Shown: piece by piece, positions 16,714 to 26,514 of the stretch
Layout: every line of letters starts with the position of its first letter
How positions within the stretch are numbered: position 1 is the first letter of the stretch
Origin: Prochloron sp965198675
Lineage (GTDB): Bacteria > Cyanobacteriota > Cyanobacteriia > Cyanobacteriales > Prochloraceae
Assembly: GCA_965198675.1 (NCBI GenBank)
Contig: OZ240666.1
Location: forward strand, 248,001 to 312,000
DNA length: 64,000 nucleotides
Direction: 5' to 3'
Translations under genes and position numbers: made by a program
The notes under the pieces: model-generated
What the model was told of the DNA's origin: nothing
The model's input: the letters and a program-made list of their open reading frames with translations, nothing else
Database searches by the model: none

Positions 16714-18585
16714 GTGAGACGTTACTGGCTACTACTGAGTTTTTTGAGCGCTGTTCTCTTCTCGTCTCCTGCTTTAGCAGGGCAACTGACTTATTGGAAA
16801 TTCGATCCAAACCGCAATCAACTGGTTTTTCGTACAAACGAAGGAGTGCAACCAAAAGCACAGTTAATTTTCAATCCGACTCGGTTGGTAATTGACTTAC
16901 CAGGAACTACCTTGGGACGTCCTACTATCTCGGAGCAGTTCGGCGGTACAATCCGGAGTATGCGGGTGGGACAGTTTGACGAGCAGACTACCCGTTTAGT
17001 AATTGAATTAGCACCGGGATATATTATTGACCCCCAACAGGTGATCTTCAAGGGAAGTTCTCCGAGGCAATGGTCTGTGCAGTTACCAATACCAGAACAA
17101 ATTGAACTGCCACCCCCCATTGCTCAACAGCCTTCGAGCTCTTTCCGTCCTGTCACTGAACCCCCACAACCTCCTAGTATTCCTGAAAATCCTCCCGTTG
17201 CTACTTCAACAGGAGAATCTGAATATTTTTCCGTGACTAACAATGGTTTATTTGTGCGTCTTCCGGGAGAAGAACCGCAAAACATTGAGGCTAAGCGCAG
17301 CAGCAATGGCCGTTATATGGATTTCTACCTAGAAGGAATTAGCTTTCCAGCAGATCTGGCGGGCAGAACTTTACCGGTGAATCGCTATGGAGTCAGTACG
17401 ATTGAATTCGTTCAATTTCCCACATCTCCCCCAGTGGGTCGCCTAACTTTGAATGTGACTGAAGACAGTCCCGATTGGCGAGCATTGCCTAGCAGATCCG
17501 GCGGCTTAGTTCTTTTGCCTGAGGGTGGTCTGGATAGGGTTTTTGATGGAAATGGCCAAACGAGTTCTACCACAGGCCAGCTCGACAGAATTCCACTTCC
17601 AGAGGAAGTAACAATAGAATCCATTGAACTCGCTTATGGCGGTACTCAGCTTTTAATCTCAGCAGATAGCCAAATTACGGCTACTAGTCGCTGGAATCGG
17701 CAAAAGAGAGTATTCGAGATTAATATTGCTAATGGGCAATTAGCAAGACGCTTCAGGGGACCTCAACTGACTAGCGATAGCCCTTTCGTCCGGGTTAAAG
17801 AACACGACTATAATGTGTTGATTGAAGTGCAGCCAACGGATTTCGTCCAAATCGGGCACCTGAATCGACTGAGCGATCGCCTGCTGGCTCTAGATCTGCA
17901 ACCACTAGAACCTACTCAGCAGACCTCAACGATTTCTCCCCTACCTGTTAACGTACCTCCACCAAAAAGCAAGGATTCACCACCACCTATTTGGGAGGAA
18001 CAGAACCCAACCACTACCCCTCGACCTACTCCCAATAGTCGCATTCTCGTAATTATCGATCCAGGACACGGGGGCAAAGATCCGGGAGCCATAGGTATAG
18101 GAGGAGTTAGGGAAAAAGATATCGTTCTTCCTATCTCCCTTCACTTGCAAGAGTTTCTTTCCCAAAATGGAATTGAAGTGCGGATGACCCGAGGAAGCGA
18201 TTTTTTTGTCAGCCTGGAGGGAAGAAGCGTAAGAGCTAACGAAGCAGGAGCAGATTTGTTTGTCAGCATTCACGCCAATGCTATCAGCTTGCAGCGTCCC
18301 GACGTGAATGGGTTGGAAACTTATTATTTTGAAAGCGGTCGCTCCTTAGCAGATACCATTCATCGCAATGTCCTGCGGCGGATCAGTACCATTAGAGACC
18401 GTCGGGTTCGGCGAGCGAGGTTTTATGTCTTGCGCAAGACGAGAATGCCATCTGTTTTAGTAGAAGTGGGTTTTGTCACTGGTAACGAGGATGTATACAG
18501 ACTCCAAGACTCCAGTTACCGTCAGCGCATGGCAGAAGCCATCGGAGAAGGTATCTTAGAATACATTGCCAGAGCTGGACTTTAG
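16714..18585 (+). CDS. amiC: N-acetylmuramoyl-L-alanine amidase with AMIN domain
   Basis: A 623-residue periplasmic cell-wall amidase that splits the bond between MurNAc and the stem peptide during septal and cell-cell peptidoglycan remodelling. GTG start with a 22-residue signal peptide (ALAG cleavage site). AMIN domains follow (about 25-115 and 175-390), separated by proline-rich linkers. The Amidase_3 domain spans about 437-620. Zinc ligands are visible: His452 in IIDPGHGGKDPG, Glu467 in GVREKDI and His520 in SIHAN; the catalytic Glu584 is in VLVEVGF. It precedes murI by 57 bases, a cell-wall gene pair. In heterocystous relatives such enzymes drill septal nanopores. Confidence 0.92.
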   Translation: MRRYWLLLSFLSAVLFSSPALAGQLTYWKFDPNRNQLVFRTNEGVQPKAQLIFNPTRLVIDLPGTTLGRPTISEQFGGTIRSMRVGQFDEQTTRLVIELAPGYIIDPQQVIFKGSSPRQWSVQLPIPEQIELPPPIAQQPSSSFRPVTEPPQPPSIPENPPVATSTGESEYFSVTNNGLFVRLPGEEPQNIEAKRSSNGRYMDFYLEGISFPADLAGRTLPVNRYGVSTIEFVQFPTSPPVGRLTLNVTEDSPDWRALPSRSGGLVLLPEGGLDRVFDGNGQTSSTTGQLDRIPLPEEVTIESIELAYGGTQLLISADSQITATSRWNRQKRVFEINIANGQLARRFRGPQLTSDSPFVRVKEHDYNVLIEVQPTDFVQIGHLNRLSDRLLALDLQPLEPTQQTSTISPLPVNVPPPKSKDSPPPIWEEQNPTTTPRPTPNSRILVIIDPGHGGKDPGAIGIGGVREKDIVLPISLHLQEFLSQNGIEVRMTRGSDFFVSLEGRSVRANEAGADLFVSIHANAISLQRPDVNGLETYYFESGRSLADTIHRNVLRRISTIRDRRVRRARFYVLRKTRMPSVLVEVGFVTGNEDVYRLQDSSYRQRMAEAIGEGILEYIARAGL

Positions 18586-18642
18586 GTATATTTTACCTGT
18601 AATCTATAGGAGTTTAACTTGCCTTGACCCTCCTCTCTGAAT

Positions 18643-19476
18643 ATGACAGAATCCAACCGAAAAGCTCCCATTGCCCTTTTTGATAGTGGTGTGGGGGGTC
18701 TCACTGTCTTGCTTGAACTGTACCGACAGCTACCTCAAGAATCCTTCCTTTACTTTGCCGATACAGCTCGACTTCCTTACGGTACTCGCTCGTCTGATGA
18801 AATTTTACAGTTTGTTCGGGAAATTCTCACTTGGATGACCCAGCAGGATGTTAAAATGGTCTTGATGGCGTGCAATACCAGCTCTGCTCTTGCACTAGAG
18901 ACAGTTCGTTCGGAATTTAATCTACCAATTCTGGGGCTGATATTACCGGGGGCTAGGGCGGCTGGGCTGGAAGGTAGACGTATTGGTGTTATTGCTACCA
19001 CCGCTACTGTTCAATCCAATGCTTATGGTCAGGCGATCGCCGAAATATATCCTGAAGCAAAGGTTTGGCAGATAGCCTGTCCTGAATTCGTACCTTTGAT
19101 CGAGCAAAACCGAATTACTGATCCCTATACTAAGGAAGTCGCAAGGCAGTATTTGTCCCCTTTACTTGAGGAGAACATCGATACCTTAATTTACGGCTGT
19201 ACCCACTATCGGCATCTAGCTAAAGTAATACAGGAAATTTTACCCCCTACGGTAAAATTAGTAGATCCTGCCCAACACGTAGTGAAAGCGTGCAGACAAG
19301 AACTGAAACTAATGGGGATGAACAACAATCAAGCAAAGCTCCCTACCCGTTTCTGCGTCAGCGGGCAGATCACAAGATTTGCCCAACTCTCCCATCAGTG
19401 GTTAGGTTGTTACCCAAAGGTAGAAAAAGTATTTCTGCCCTTGATTGACCGCTCCTCTATAAGTCTAGAATCTTAG
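18643..19476 (+). CDS. murI: Glutamate racemase
   Basis: A 277-residue cytoplasmic racemase making D-glutamate for peptidoglycan. Its two-cysteine acid/base pair is visible: Cys77 in MACNTSSAL and Cys186 in YGCTHY. Asp14 lies in the opening motif FDSGVGGLTV, and YFADTARLPYG follows. Length and motif spacing are normal. It forms an apparent operon with amiC and ends at a strong inverted repeat 30 bases downstream. Confidence 0.95.
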   Translation: MTESNRKAPIALFDSGVGGLTVLLELYRQLPQESFLYFADTARLPYGTRSSDEILQFVREILTWMTQQDVKMVLMACNTSSALALETVRSEFNLPILGLILPGARAAGLEGRRIGVIATTATVQSNAYGQAIAEIYPEAKVWQIACPEFVPLIEQNRITDPYTKEVARQYLSPLLEENIDTLIYGCTHYRHLAKVIQEILPPTVKLVDPAQHVVKACRQELKLMGMNNNQAKLPTRFCVSGQITRFAQLSHQWLGCYPKVEKVFLPLIDRSSISLES

Positions 19477-19506
19477 AATGGTGAAATTTGGCCACGAGAG
19501 AGATTC

Positions 19507-19549
19507 ACCCATCCCCTATACTGATTTTATTATGTCTTAGGGGATGGGT
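19507..19549 (+). terminator. 11-bp stem-loop after murI
   Basis: ACCCATCCCCT (19507-19517) pairs perfectly with AGGGGATGGGT (19539-19549) around a 21-base AT-rich loop. It follows the murI stop by 30 bases. No U tract follows, so factor-independent termination is plausible but not certain. Confidence 0.6.
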
Positions 19550-19628
19550 ATAACATATTATTGATTTTAAGTTACCCAGTTAGGGTATAATCGAGAGAGA
19601 AATTTGATGTTAACGCAGCTCCACTAGC

Positions 19629-19835
19629 TTAACCTAGTTCACTTAGTGAATTAGGGTCTATCTTAGTAGAATGTTGTGCCAATGCCAACAACAAGTAAAT
19701 CGTCAACAAATAACCGGCTGATAAAAACAAAACAATCATAGGCAGATCTCCGGAATTCATGGTATAGAAGAAAATGAATGGAAAAACAGTATCGATGAAG
19801 AGATAAATAGCATTCTTAGGATTGGAGTTAACCAT
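19629..19835 (-). CDS. Small putative membrane protein
   Basis: A 68-residue open frame (start chosen at ATG 19833-19835) with two hydrophobic segments, YLFIDTVFPFIFFY and MIVLFLSAGYLLTIYLLLALA, joined by a short MNSGDLP loop and ending in a polar tail. The composition is typical of small thylakoid or plasma-membrane proteins. No family is recognised. It faces murI convergently, downstream of the murI stem-loop. Coding potential rests on composition alone. Confidence 0.45.
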   Translation of the reverse strand: MVNSNPKNAIYLFIDTVFPFIFFYTMNSGDLPMIVLFLSAGYLLTIYLLLALAQHSTKIDPNSLSELG

Positions 19836-19864
19836 TGGATGAATTGAGCAGCAATACAACTCAA

Positions 19865-20008
19865 TCAGTGACCAGTGACCAGTTACCAGTCCTGCTCAGG
19901 CAAACCGGGGCAGTCAGGCAGGCGTATGATGGGGGGTTGGGGAGATGGGGAGATGGGGTGATGGGGAGCTGGGGTGATGGGGAGCTGGGGTGATGGGGAG
20001 CTGGGGTA
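19865..20008. repeat. ACCAGT repeats and a 16-base GGGG-rich tandem repeat
   Basis: At 19866-19922 is AGTGACCAGTGACCAGTTACC followed by the GGGGCAGTCAGGCAG arm, matching 7345-7395 and, inverted, 59895-59945. At 19930-20008 a unit close to ATGGGGAGCTGGGGTG is repeated about three to four times with ATGGGGAG variants before it. The G-rich strand has runs of four G at regular spacing. The rest of the spacer to 20620 holds C-rich text and no supported gene. Confidence 0.75.
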
Positions 20009-20620
20009 GAAATATCTAAATCTAAATACAATAGTTGTCTTTACTTCACTTGCTACTCCCCCTACCTCCCTATCCCCCTACCAAATCCTCCCAGGTCAAT
20101 ATCAATATTTTTTGCTACTTTTGGGTGTTGTAATAATTTACAACCCTATCTTCTAGAGTAACATAAGAGGTCGGATTTGGAAAATAATTTGACGATAAAT
20201 TGTCGGTTTTGAAACAATTACCAGTTGTCAGCTGGACAGTGGTTGTTAATTTATTGGGATTACGAAGCTCCAGGGATAAATACTCATCCCCTGAAGAAGG
20301 GTGTGGGGTATGGGGTATAGGGTTCGGGGTAGAAATATATAAATCTAAATTCCTGTTTTCTTTTCTTTCTTTCCCCAGTACGGGCGCACGGCGGTGCGCC
20401 CCTACACTCAGGCCCCCAGACCCTTCGACCTTGGTTGTAGGGTATTGTTAATCGACCCACCTGCCACCTACCACCTGCCCTCTGCCTCCGAATGCCCTTT
20501 GCCTTAATTGTGAGTAATCGGGAGCTGATAGATGAGATTCATGTCGGTTTCAACTCTTGAGATCTTAGCTTAAAATAAATGTAAACTTTCGTAAATTTCC
20601 GGACTCCTTAGGGCTAATCG

Positions 20621-21592
20621 ATGATCTCTGTTACCAACCTCTTTGCTTCCATTGATACTGACCTGCAAATCTTAACGGCAAACCTGAAAAAACTGGTTGG
20701 CGCACGCCATCCCATTTTGGTAACTGCTGCCGAACACTTATTTGGAGCAGGGGGAAAGCAGATCAGACCTGCTATTGTTCTACTGGTCTCGCGAGGGACT
20801 ATGCTAGATCGAGATATTACGACCCGTCATCGACGTCTGGCTGAAATCACCGAAATGATTCACACAGCGAGCCTGATCCACGATGATGTGGTTGATGAAG
20901 CCCAAATCCGTCGCAATGTGCCAACGGTTAATAGTTTATTTGACAACCGCATCGCTGTACTAGCGGGGGATTTTCTCTTTGCCCAGTCTTCTTGGTATTT
21001 AGCTAACCTAGATAACCTAGCAGTAGTCAAGCTCCTCTCGGAAGTGATTCGAGACTTTGCTGAAGGAGAAATCCAACAACGACTGAATCGCTTCCATCCC
21101 AACTTGTCTTTTGAAGCCTATCTTGAAAAGAGTTACTACAAAACTGCCTCGTTAATCGCCAACAGTACTAAAGCAGCTGCGTTATTAAGCGATGTCGAAG
21201 ACTATGTGGCAGAAAATTTATATGACTATGGACGTAATATCGGTTTGGCTTTCCAGATTGTAGACGACATTTTAGACTTCACTGCTTCAACGGAGATATT
21301 GGGGAAACCAGCTGGTTCGGATCTGATTGAGGGGAATCTGACGGCTCCGGTACTGTATGCTTTGGAAGAACAACCCTATTTAGCAACCCTGATCCAGCGT
21401 GAATTTAGCCAAGATGGGGATCTGGAGAAAGCCCTTTCTCTCATCGGAGAAAGTCGGGGTATCGAGCGTTCTCGGGAACTAGCTTACCACTATTCCCAGA
21501 TAGCAATGGAAACTCTCTCTTGTTTGGAACCCTCTGAATCTGCTCGCGCTCTGAGGGAACTAGCGGATTATGTTATTAGCAGGATGTATTAA
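20621..21592 (+). CDS. sds: Solanesyl (long-chain polyprenyl) diphosphate synthase
   Basis: A 323-residue trans-prenyltransferase that builds the C45 side chain of plastoquinone by successive additions of isopentenyl diphosphate. The first aspartate-rich motif is IHDDVVDEAQIRRN (D88, D89, D92) and the second is QIVDDILDF (D215, D216, D219). GGKQIRPAIV at 44-53 binds pyrophosphate. In many cyanobacteria the gene follows murI, as here, although about 1.1 kb of repeats and a small convergent frame separate them. Confidence 0.93.
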   Translation: MISVTNLFASIDTDLQILTANLKKLVGARHPILVTAAEHLFGAGGKQIRPAIVLLVSRGTMLDRDITTRHRRLAEITEMIHTASLIHDDVVDEAQIRRNVPTVNSLFDNRIAVLAGDFLFAQSSWYLANLDNLAVVKLLSEVIRDFAEGEIQQRLNRFHPNLSFEAYLEKSYYKTASLIANSTKAAALLSDVEDYVAENLYDYGRNIGLAFQIVDDILDFTASTEILGKPAGSDLIEGNLTAPVLYALEEQPYLATLIQREFSQDGDLEKALSLIGESRGIERSRELAYHYSQIAMETLSCLEPSESARALRELADYVISRMY

Positions 21593-21623
21593 TCAAAGAT
21601 TTCATTCTCATCAAATCTTAGAA

Positions 21624-22118
21624 ATGCTCGATTTACCTTGCGCTCGTGAAACGGAGCTGTGCTCTCGCCCTATAACTACCACTAGGTCAACCCAGGTTCA
21701 GAAACCTTTCCCTTTAGCCACTGTCGGTGCATTGGTCGTCAGCCCTAGCAGCAATGTCCTCATTGTTAAAACCACAAAGTGGCGCGGCACCTGGGGTGTA
21801 CCAGGCGGCAAGGTGGACTGGGGTGAAACCTTAGAAGATGCGCTGCGGCGAGAGTTCCAAGAAGAGGTGGGGCTGGATCTCAGTGAGATTCGCTTTGCCT
21901 TGTTACAGGAAGCCGTTTGCGATCCTCAGTTTTATACAGAGGCTCATTTTATCTTGGTTAACTACTATGGGAAGTCTGAGCACGAAATCATTACACCCAA
22001 CTCAGAAATTATAGAATGGGCTTGGGTTATAGCTGAGAAGGCTTTAAAATATCCCCTAAACACCTATACTCGCGTTTTGCTTGAACACTATTTATCCGGG
22101 GGAGTCGGGAGTCGGTGA
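21624..22118 (+). CDS. NUDIX hydrolase
   Basis: About 164 residues from the ATG at 21624; a longer reading from 21570 overlaps the end of sds and is less likely. The Nudix box is complete: GGKVDWGETLEDALRREFQE continuing EVG, with the REFQEEVG catalytic glutamates. The preceding strand VGALVVSPSSNVLIVKTTK and the tail fit the fold. The substrate (a nucleoside diphosphate linked to another group) cannot be predicted. It follows sds by 31 bases and may be co-transcribed. Confidence 0.85.
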   Translation: MLDLPCARETELCSRPITTTRSTQVQKPFPLATVGALVVSPSSNVLIVKTTKWRGTWGVPGGKVDWGETLEDALRREFQEEVGLDLSEIRFALLQEAVCDPQFYTEAHFILVNYYGKSEHEIITPNSEIIEWAWVIAEKALKYPLNTYTRVLLEHYLSGGVGSR

Positions 22119-22196
22119 AGAGGAACACTTTGTTATATAAAGGTTTCTTTCGTTTTATCTTACCCTATTATTTTTGTAGTTATTCATAAAGTTGTA

Positions 22197-23180
22197 ATGA
22201 TTGAAAAATTAGAAAAAGTATTTGTGCATTCCAGTCAATTCCCAGAGCAGGTATATAGAGATTACTTAGCAGGTTTTTCCTCTAAACAAATTAATCATAA
22301 ATTTCACTATGATAGTGTAAAACAAAGTCAGAAATGGTTGAAAATACATGAAAAATACTCTCCATATAGGAACAATGAAGACTGTATTTAGGCTTATAAA
22401 GAATACTTTGAAAAGGCAAGGAAACTTTTAGGAGATAGGAGTAACATCCAATTGATTGGTTTGGGCAGTGGTGGTGGCACCAAAGATAATCTATTTGTGT
22501 CATATTTGCATCATTTGCACTTGACTTACTATCCACTGGATGTGAGTATATCCCTGTCTCTAATCTCAGCTCAAAAAGTCGGCATGTCTTTTCCTGATGT
22601 GTCTATTCAGCCAATTGTTTGTGATTTACTCCATGCTGGTGATTTAATGTACCATATTGATCAAGAGCAGGAACCTAGTGTTAGGATTATCACCTTTTTT
22701 GGCATGATTCCTAATTTTTATCCTGGTGAGATTTTATCGCTCCTCAGCAATTTTCTCCAAAAGTAAGATCTACTGCTATTCAGTGCCAATTTAGCACCTG
22801 GCAATGATTATGGTAAAGGGATTCAAACAATTTTACCCCAATACAATAATGATTTGACCAAAGATTGGTTGATTACAGTCTTGACTGATGTGGGTGTTAA
22901 CCAAGATGATGGTATCATCCAGTTTGATATTGAAGCCGATCAAGAGTACCCCGATGCACACCGGATAACGGCATATTTTGAGTTGAAGAGAGATGTTAGT
23001 TTTAAACTGGATCGCAACCTCATTCAGTGGCAAGCTGGAGAACGGGTTCGCTTATTCTTTTCTTACCGTTACACCACACCAATGATCCAGAAAGTTCTGA
23101 ACCATTATCAGATTGATGTTTTGGCATCAGTGGAAGCGGCAAATCAGGAGGAGGGGGTTTATCTCTGTCGAAAGCAGTAG
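22197..23180 (+). pseudogene. EgtD-like histidine-specific methyltransferase with two in-frame stops
   Basis: One continuous 328-codon frame interrupted only by TAG at codon 65 (22389-22391) and TAA at codon 190 (22764-22766); no frameshift is needed. The combined translation reads as a SAM-dependent methyltransferase of the EgtD/DUF2260 type. It has IGLGSGGGTKDNL (SAM loop), YYPLDVSISLSLIS, FFGMIPNFYPGEIL and, after the second stop, LLLFSANLAPGNDYGKG. Relatives trimethylate histidine for ergothioneine or modify other small molecules; several are of unknown substrate. The lesions look recent because the rest is clean. Stop-codon readthrough is a formal alternative. Confidence 0.75.
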
Positions 23181-23229
23181 AACCCAAATTATAATATAAT
23201 CTAGAATAATAAATTCGGAGAATTTTTTC

Positions 23230-24769
23230 ATGAATGAACTACCACCAATCCCAAGCGAGTACATGGATGCCATTAATATGGCCCAAATGGGGACTTTACC
23301 AGATCCCTTGGCCGATCCTGATATACTCACCCTCTGGGTGGCCGGAGGACGGGTCAGCTTTATCAATACGGTTGATGATAATGGCGGGCAATTCTCCCTG
23401 TTCGATCTGTTTGTTCCCCCCAATATAGGACCACCACTGCACTTCCATACCTACGAAGATGAGTGGTTCTACGTCGTTAATGGCAATGTCGGATTCCAAC
23501 AAGATGACAAGTTTGTGCCAGGAGAGCCTGAAACCTTAATCTTCAGTCCAGCTGGTGAACGTCATGCTTTTCAAAACACCTCATCCGAGCCTGCCAGGTT
23601 GCTTTTGTTTTATACACCTACCCCAGAAGGGGATCCAATGGCGGTGGGCAATATAGAGAATTTCTTCCAAGATCCCTTGGTAGGTCAACAAGTGGATTTG
23701 AACAATCCGGAAACCCCACCCCCGTTTAATCCCGCTGAACTCATTGTGGCAGGACCACAGTACGGACTTATGTTTCCTAGCACATTTGTCTTTGCTGCTC
23801 CTGAATTTGCCGGGAACGAAGTTTCCATTCTCCGTACTGGTGTTACAGATGAAGCTGCCAGCGTCACTTTGAGCCTAAGCAATGGATTAGAGATTCCTGT
23901 GAACTTTGGCGTTGGCGAGTTCCTTCAAACGGTTAATATTTCACCAGAGGGTAATCAAACTCTCGACTTGATATTAGAAGATCCTAGCGACAATTCCTTT
24001 CTAGGGTTGATTCAGAATACAGCGGTTCTCACCCCTCCTGTCCAGGAACTTGTCTTTGGTACTACCATAGATAATGAGTTCGATGCAGCAGACTCTCGCG
24101 ACGATTTCGACGGCAATCGAGACCTTGTTTTTACTGGTGCTGGTGAGGATCTGGTTGATGCTAGCCAGGGTATTGCAGGGGGAAATCGTGTCTACGGTGG
24201 TTCCGGTGGGGATGAACTCATTGCGGGAGTAGAAGATCGCCTCTTCGGTGGCACCTCTAATGATATTCTAGATGCTAGTCAGGGTTCCGGTCGTAACCGT
24301 CTCTATGGTGGTAAAGGGGATGATGAAATCTTCCTAGGCACCAATGATAGGGGCTTTGGTGGCGAAGGGAATGATCGTCTGGATGCTACCCAAGGTTCCG
24401 GTGGTAACCGTTCCTACGGGGGTGAAGGGGATGATAGCTTCTTCCTGGGTTCAGAAGAGGTCGCCTGTGGGCGGTTCAGGAAATGATGCCTTCTTTGTCG
24501 TCACCGGGGGAGACAATACCCTCACAGGAGGTCAAGGAGTGGATACCTTCTGGGTTGTTGATGTAGAAATTCCCAACTCTGCCAACATTATCACCGACTT
24601 GGAACTGGATCTAGATGTCATTGGCATTGCTGGGTTTGCCGAGAGCGATTTGAGCTTTGGTAGCAATAGTGATGGGGATGGTACTCTGAGTATTAATAAT
24701 AGTATCATTGCTATCTTCAGCTGCATTAGTGAAAGTAGACTTATGAAAAATAACTTAAAATTTACTTAA
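23230..24769 (+). pseudogene. Cupin-domain protein with RTX-like Ca-binding repeats, frameshifted
   Basis: ATG preceded by CGGAGAA. Residues about 60-150 form a cupin: HFHTYEDEWFYVVNG supplies the H-x-H-x(n)-E metal motif and GERHAF the third histidine. A beta-rich linker follows. Then come glycine-rich nonapeptides of the RTX type (YGGSGGDEL, FGGTSNDIL, YGGKGDDEI, FGGEGNDRL, YGGEGDDSF). At about 24455-24475 a +1 shift ends the frame at 24484-24486. The next frame resumes with VGGSGNDAFF, TGGQGVDTFWV and a C-terminal DLELDLDVIGI module. Comparison with the earlier EDRLFGG unit indicates one extra base. The intact gene would encode about 510 residues and probably a secreted protein. Confidence 0.75.
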
Positions 24770-25028
24770 CTTAGTTAATAGCATACAATAAATAAGCAGA
24801 TCCGGTAACCAGAGGGATTGGTGCTGTTGGGTTTCGTTCCTCAACCCAACCTACAGTTGCCAATACATAAAAAATTTCTAAAAACATTGCGAGAATTAAT
24901 CGGTTCCCTTTCAGCTCAAAGTTCAACTAACATAGAGTCAACTAAAATTGACAAATCATGATAGATTGCTAGATCATATTTCTAGCTCATGTTACTCTGT
25001 ACTTAGCTTACGGTTCAGAAGATAGAAA

Positions 25029-25610
25029 ATGGTCAAAATTGCAGTTGTTTACTTTTCCGGTTCTGGTCATACACACTTAATGGCAGAAGCCGTCGCTCAT
25101 GGGGCCAATAAAGTCGCCGATACCCAAGCATCGCTTCTACGAATTACAGGTGAACAAATTGAACAGGGTCGTTGGAACAACGATGAGATTTTAGCCAAAT
25201 TGGCTGAAGCAGATGCAATTATCTTTGGTTCTCCAACCTATATGGGAGGTGTTGCTGCACAATTTAAAGCCTTTATCGATGCGGCAAGTTCCGCTTGGTT
25301 CGCGGGAAAATGGAAAGACAAAATTGCGGCGGGTTTTACTCATTCCGGATCTCCTAGTGGCGATAAACAAGGAACGTTATTTTATCTGGCAACAAATGCC
25401 GCACAACATAGCATGATTTGGGTGGGTAATGCGGAAATGCCTATGCAAGAAAACGGTGTAAATCGTTTGGGTTCTTTTTTGGGGGCAATGGGAAATACTC
25501 CCCCAGATCCTACGGGAAAAGAAGTTATTTTGGATCCCGGCGATGGCTTGACGGCAGAAAAATTTGGACAGCACATTGCTGAAGCAACAAAACGCTGGAA
25601 TCATTCTTAG
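25029..25610 (+). CDS. Flavodoxin-family NAD(P)H:quinone oxidoreductase (WrbA-like)
   Basis: A 193-residue flavodoxin-fold protein. The FMN phosphate loop is VYFSGSGHTHLMAEAV, the second loop is IIFGSPTYMGGVAAQFKAFID, and FTHSGSPSGDKQGTL is the third. These match the WrbA/IsiB-like FMN reductase superfamily that transfers electrons from NAD(P)H to quinones or other acceptors. It is followed after 100 bases by an SDR on the same strand. Whether it serves the neighbouring oxygenase genes is only a suggestion from location. Confidence 0.85.
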   Translation: MVKIAVVYFSGSGHTHLMAEAVAHGANKVADTQASLLRITGEQIEQGRWNNDEILAKLAEADAIIFGSPTYMGGVAAQFKAFIDAASSAWFAGKWKDKIAAGFTHSGSPSGDKQGTLFYLATNAAQHSMIWVGNAEMPMQENGVNRLGSFLGAMGNTPPDPTGKEVILDPGDGLTAEKFGQHIAEATKRWNHS

Positions 25611-25710
25611 GATAAAATGCCGTAGAGGAAAAATTTCGCCAACTTTAATTTCCCTTTCTATAGTAATATAAAGGAGCACTAAAAACTTTATATTAACTGA
25701 GGGATAACTA

Positions 25711-26490
25711 ATGGAATTGGCTTTACGTTTTGAAAATCAAGTGGCTCTTGTAACTGGTGCATCCAGCGGTATTGGTCGCGCCACGGCGAAAGCCCTCGCC
25801 CGTGAGGGTGCATCAGTTGTCCTTGTCGCTCGGCGTGAGTCTGAATTGATAACACTCGCCCAAGAGATCGATGGAACTCCAGGGCGAGCCTTAGTTGCTC
25901 CTGGGGATGTAACACGTATGGAAGATCGGGTGCGAGTCGTGGAAGCAGCAGTCAACAAGTTTGACGGTCTGGATGTGTTGGTCAATGCAGCGGGAGTGAT
26001 TCGCTTCGGTACCATTGAAAATACCACCGTTGAAGCTTGGCAAGAGATGTTTGAACTAAACGTGGCGTCCGTGTTCCATTTGATGCAGCTGGCGCTCCCT
26101 CACCTGGAAGCACGAAAAGGCAATGTGGTAAACGTATCCAGCGTGACAGGTATTCGCTCGTTCCCCGGGGTGCTCTCTTACTGCTCCAGCAAGGCAGCTG
26201 TGGATCAGCTGACCCGTTGCGCTGCTCTGGAAGTTGCAGCCAAGGGTGTACGGGTCAATGCCGTCAATCCGGGGGTTGTGGTGACTCAACTGCACCGACA
26301 GGGGGGACTGAATGAGGAGAAATATGGGGCTTTTCTGGAACATAGCAAAACCACTCACCCCACGGGTCGTGTTGGGGAGCCGGCTGAAATTGCTGATCTC
26401 ATCCTCTTTTTAGCAAGTCGAGACGCAGGTTGGATTACCGGGGTGACCATGCCCATCGATGGAGGACGTCACCTTACCTGCGCTCGTTAA
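25711..26490 (+). CDS. Short-chain dehydrogenase/reductase
   Basis: A 259-residue classical SDR with cofactor loop TGASSGIG (15-22), NAAG at 92-95, serine 143/144 (NVSSV) and the catalytic pair Tyr157-x3-Lys161 (SYCSSK). The C-terminal WITGVTMPIDGGRHL is the typical substrate lid and end. All catalytic residues are present. The DNA is visibly richer in G+C than the preceding genes and matches the P450/permease/monooxygenase operon that converges on it with only a 24-base gap. That suggests one acquired segment and a shared oxidative pathway. The substrate is unknown. Confidence 0.88.
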   Translation: MELALRFENQVALVTGASSGIGRATAKALAREGASVVLVARRESELITLAQEIDGTPGRALVAPGDVTRMEDRVRVVEAAVNKFDGLDVLVNAAGVIRFGTIENTTVEAWQEMFELNVASVFHLMQLALPHLEARKGNVVNVSSVTGIRSFPGVLSYCSSKAAVDQLTRCAALEVAAKGVRVNAVNPGVVVTQLHRQGGLNEEKYGAFLEHSKTTHPTGRVGEPAEIADLILFLASRDAGWITGVTMPIDGGRHLTCAR

Positions 26491-26514
26491 GGGATTCTTG
26501 CCCCAGTGACCCCT

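Noticed and set aside
22389..22391. TAG as a recoded amino acid (selenocysteine/pyrrolysine-like)
   Set aside because: A second, different stop (TAA) occurs in the same gene and no recoding element is visible; simple inactivation is more likely.
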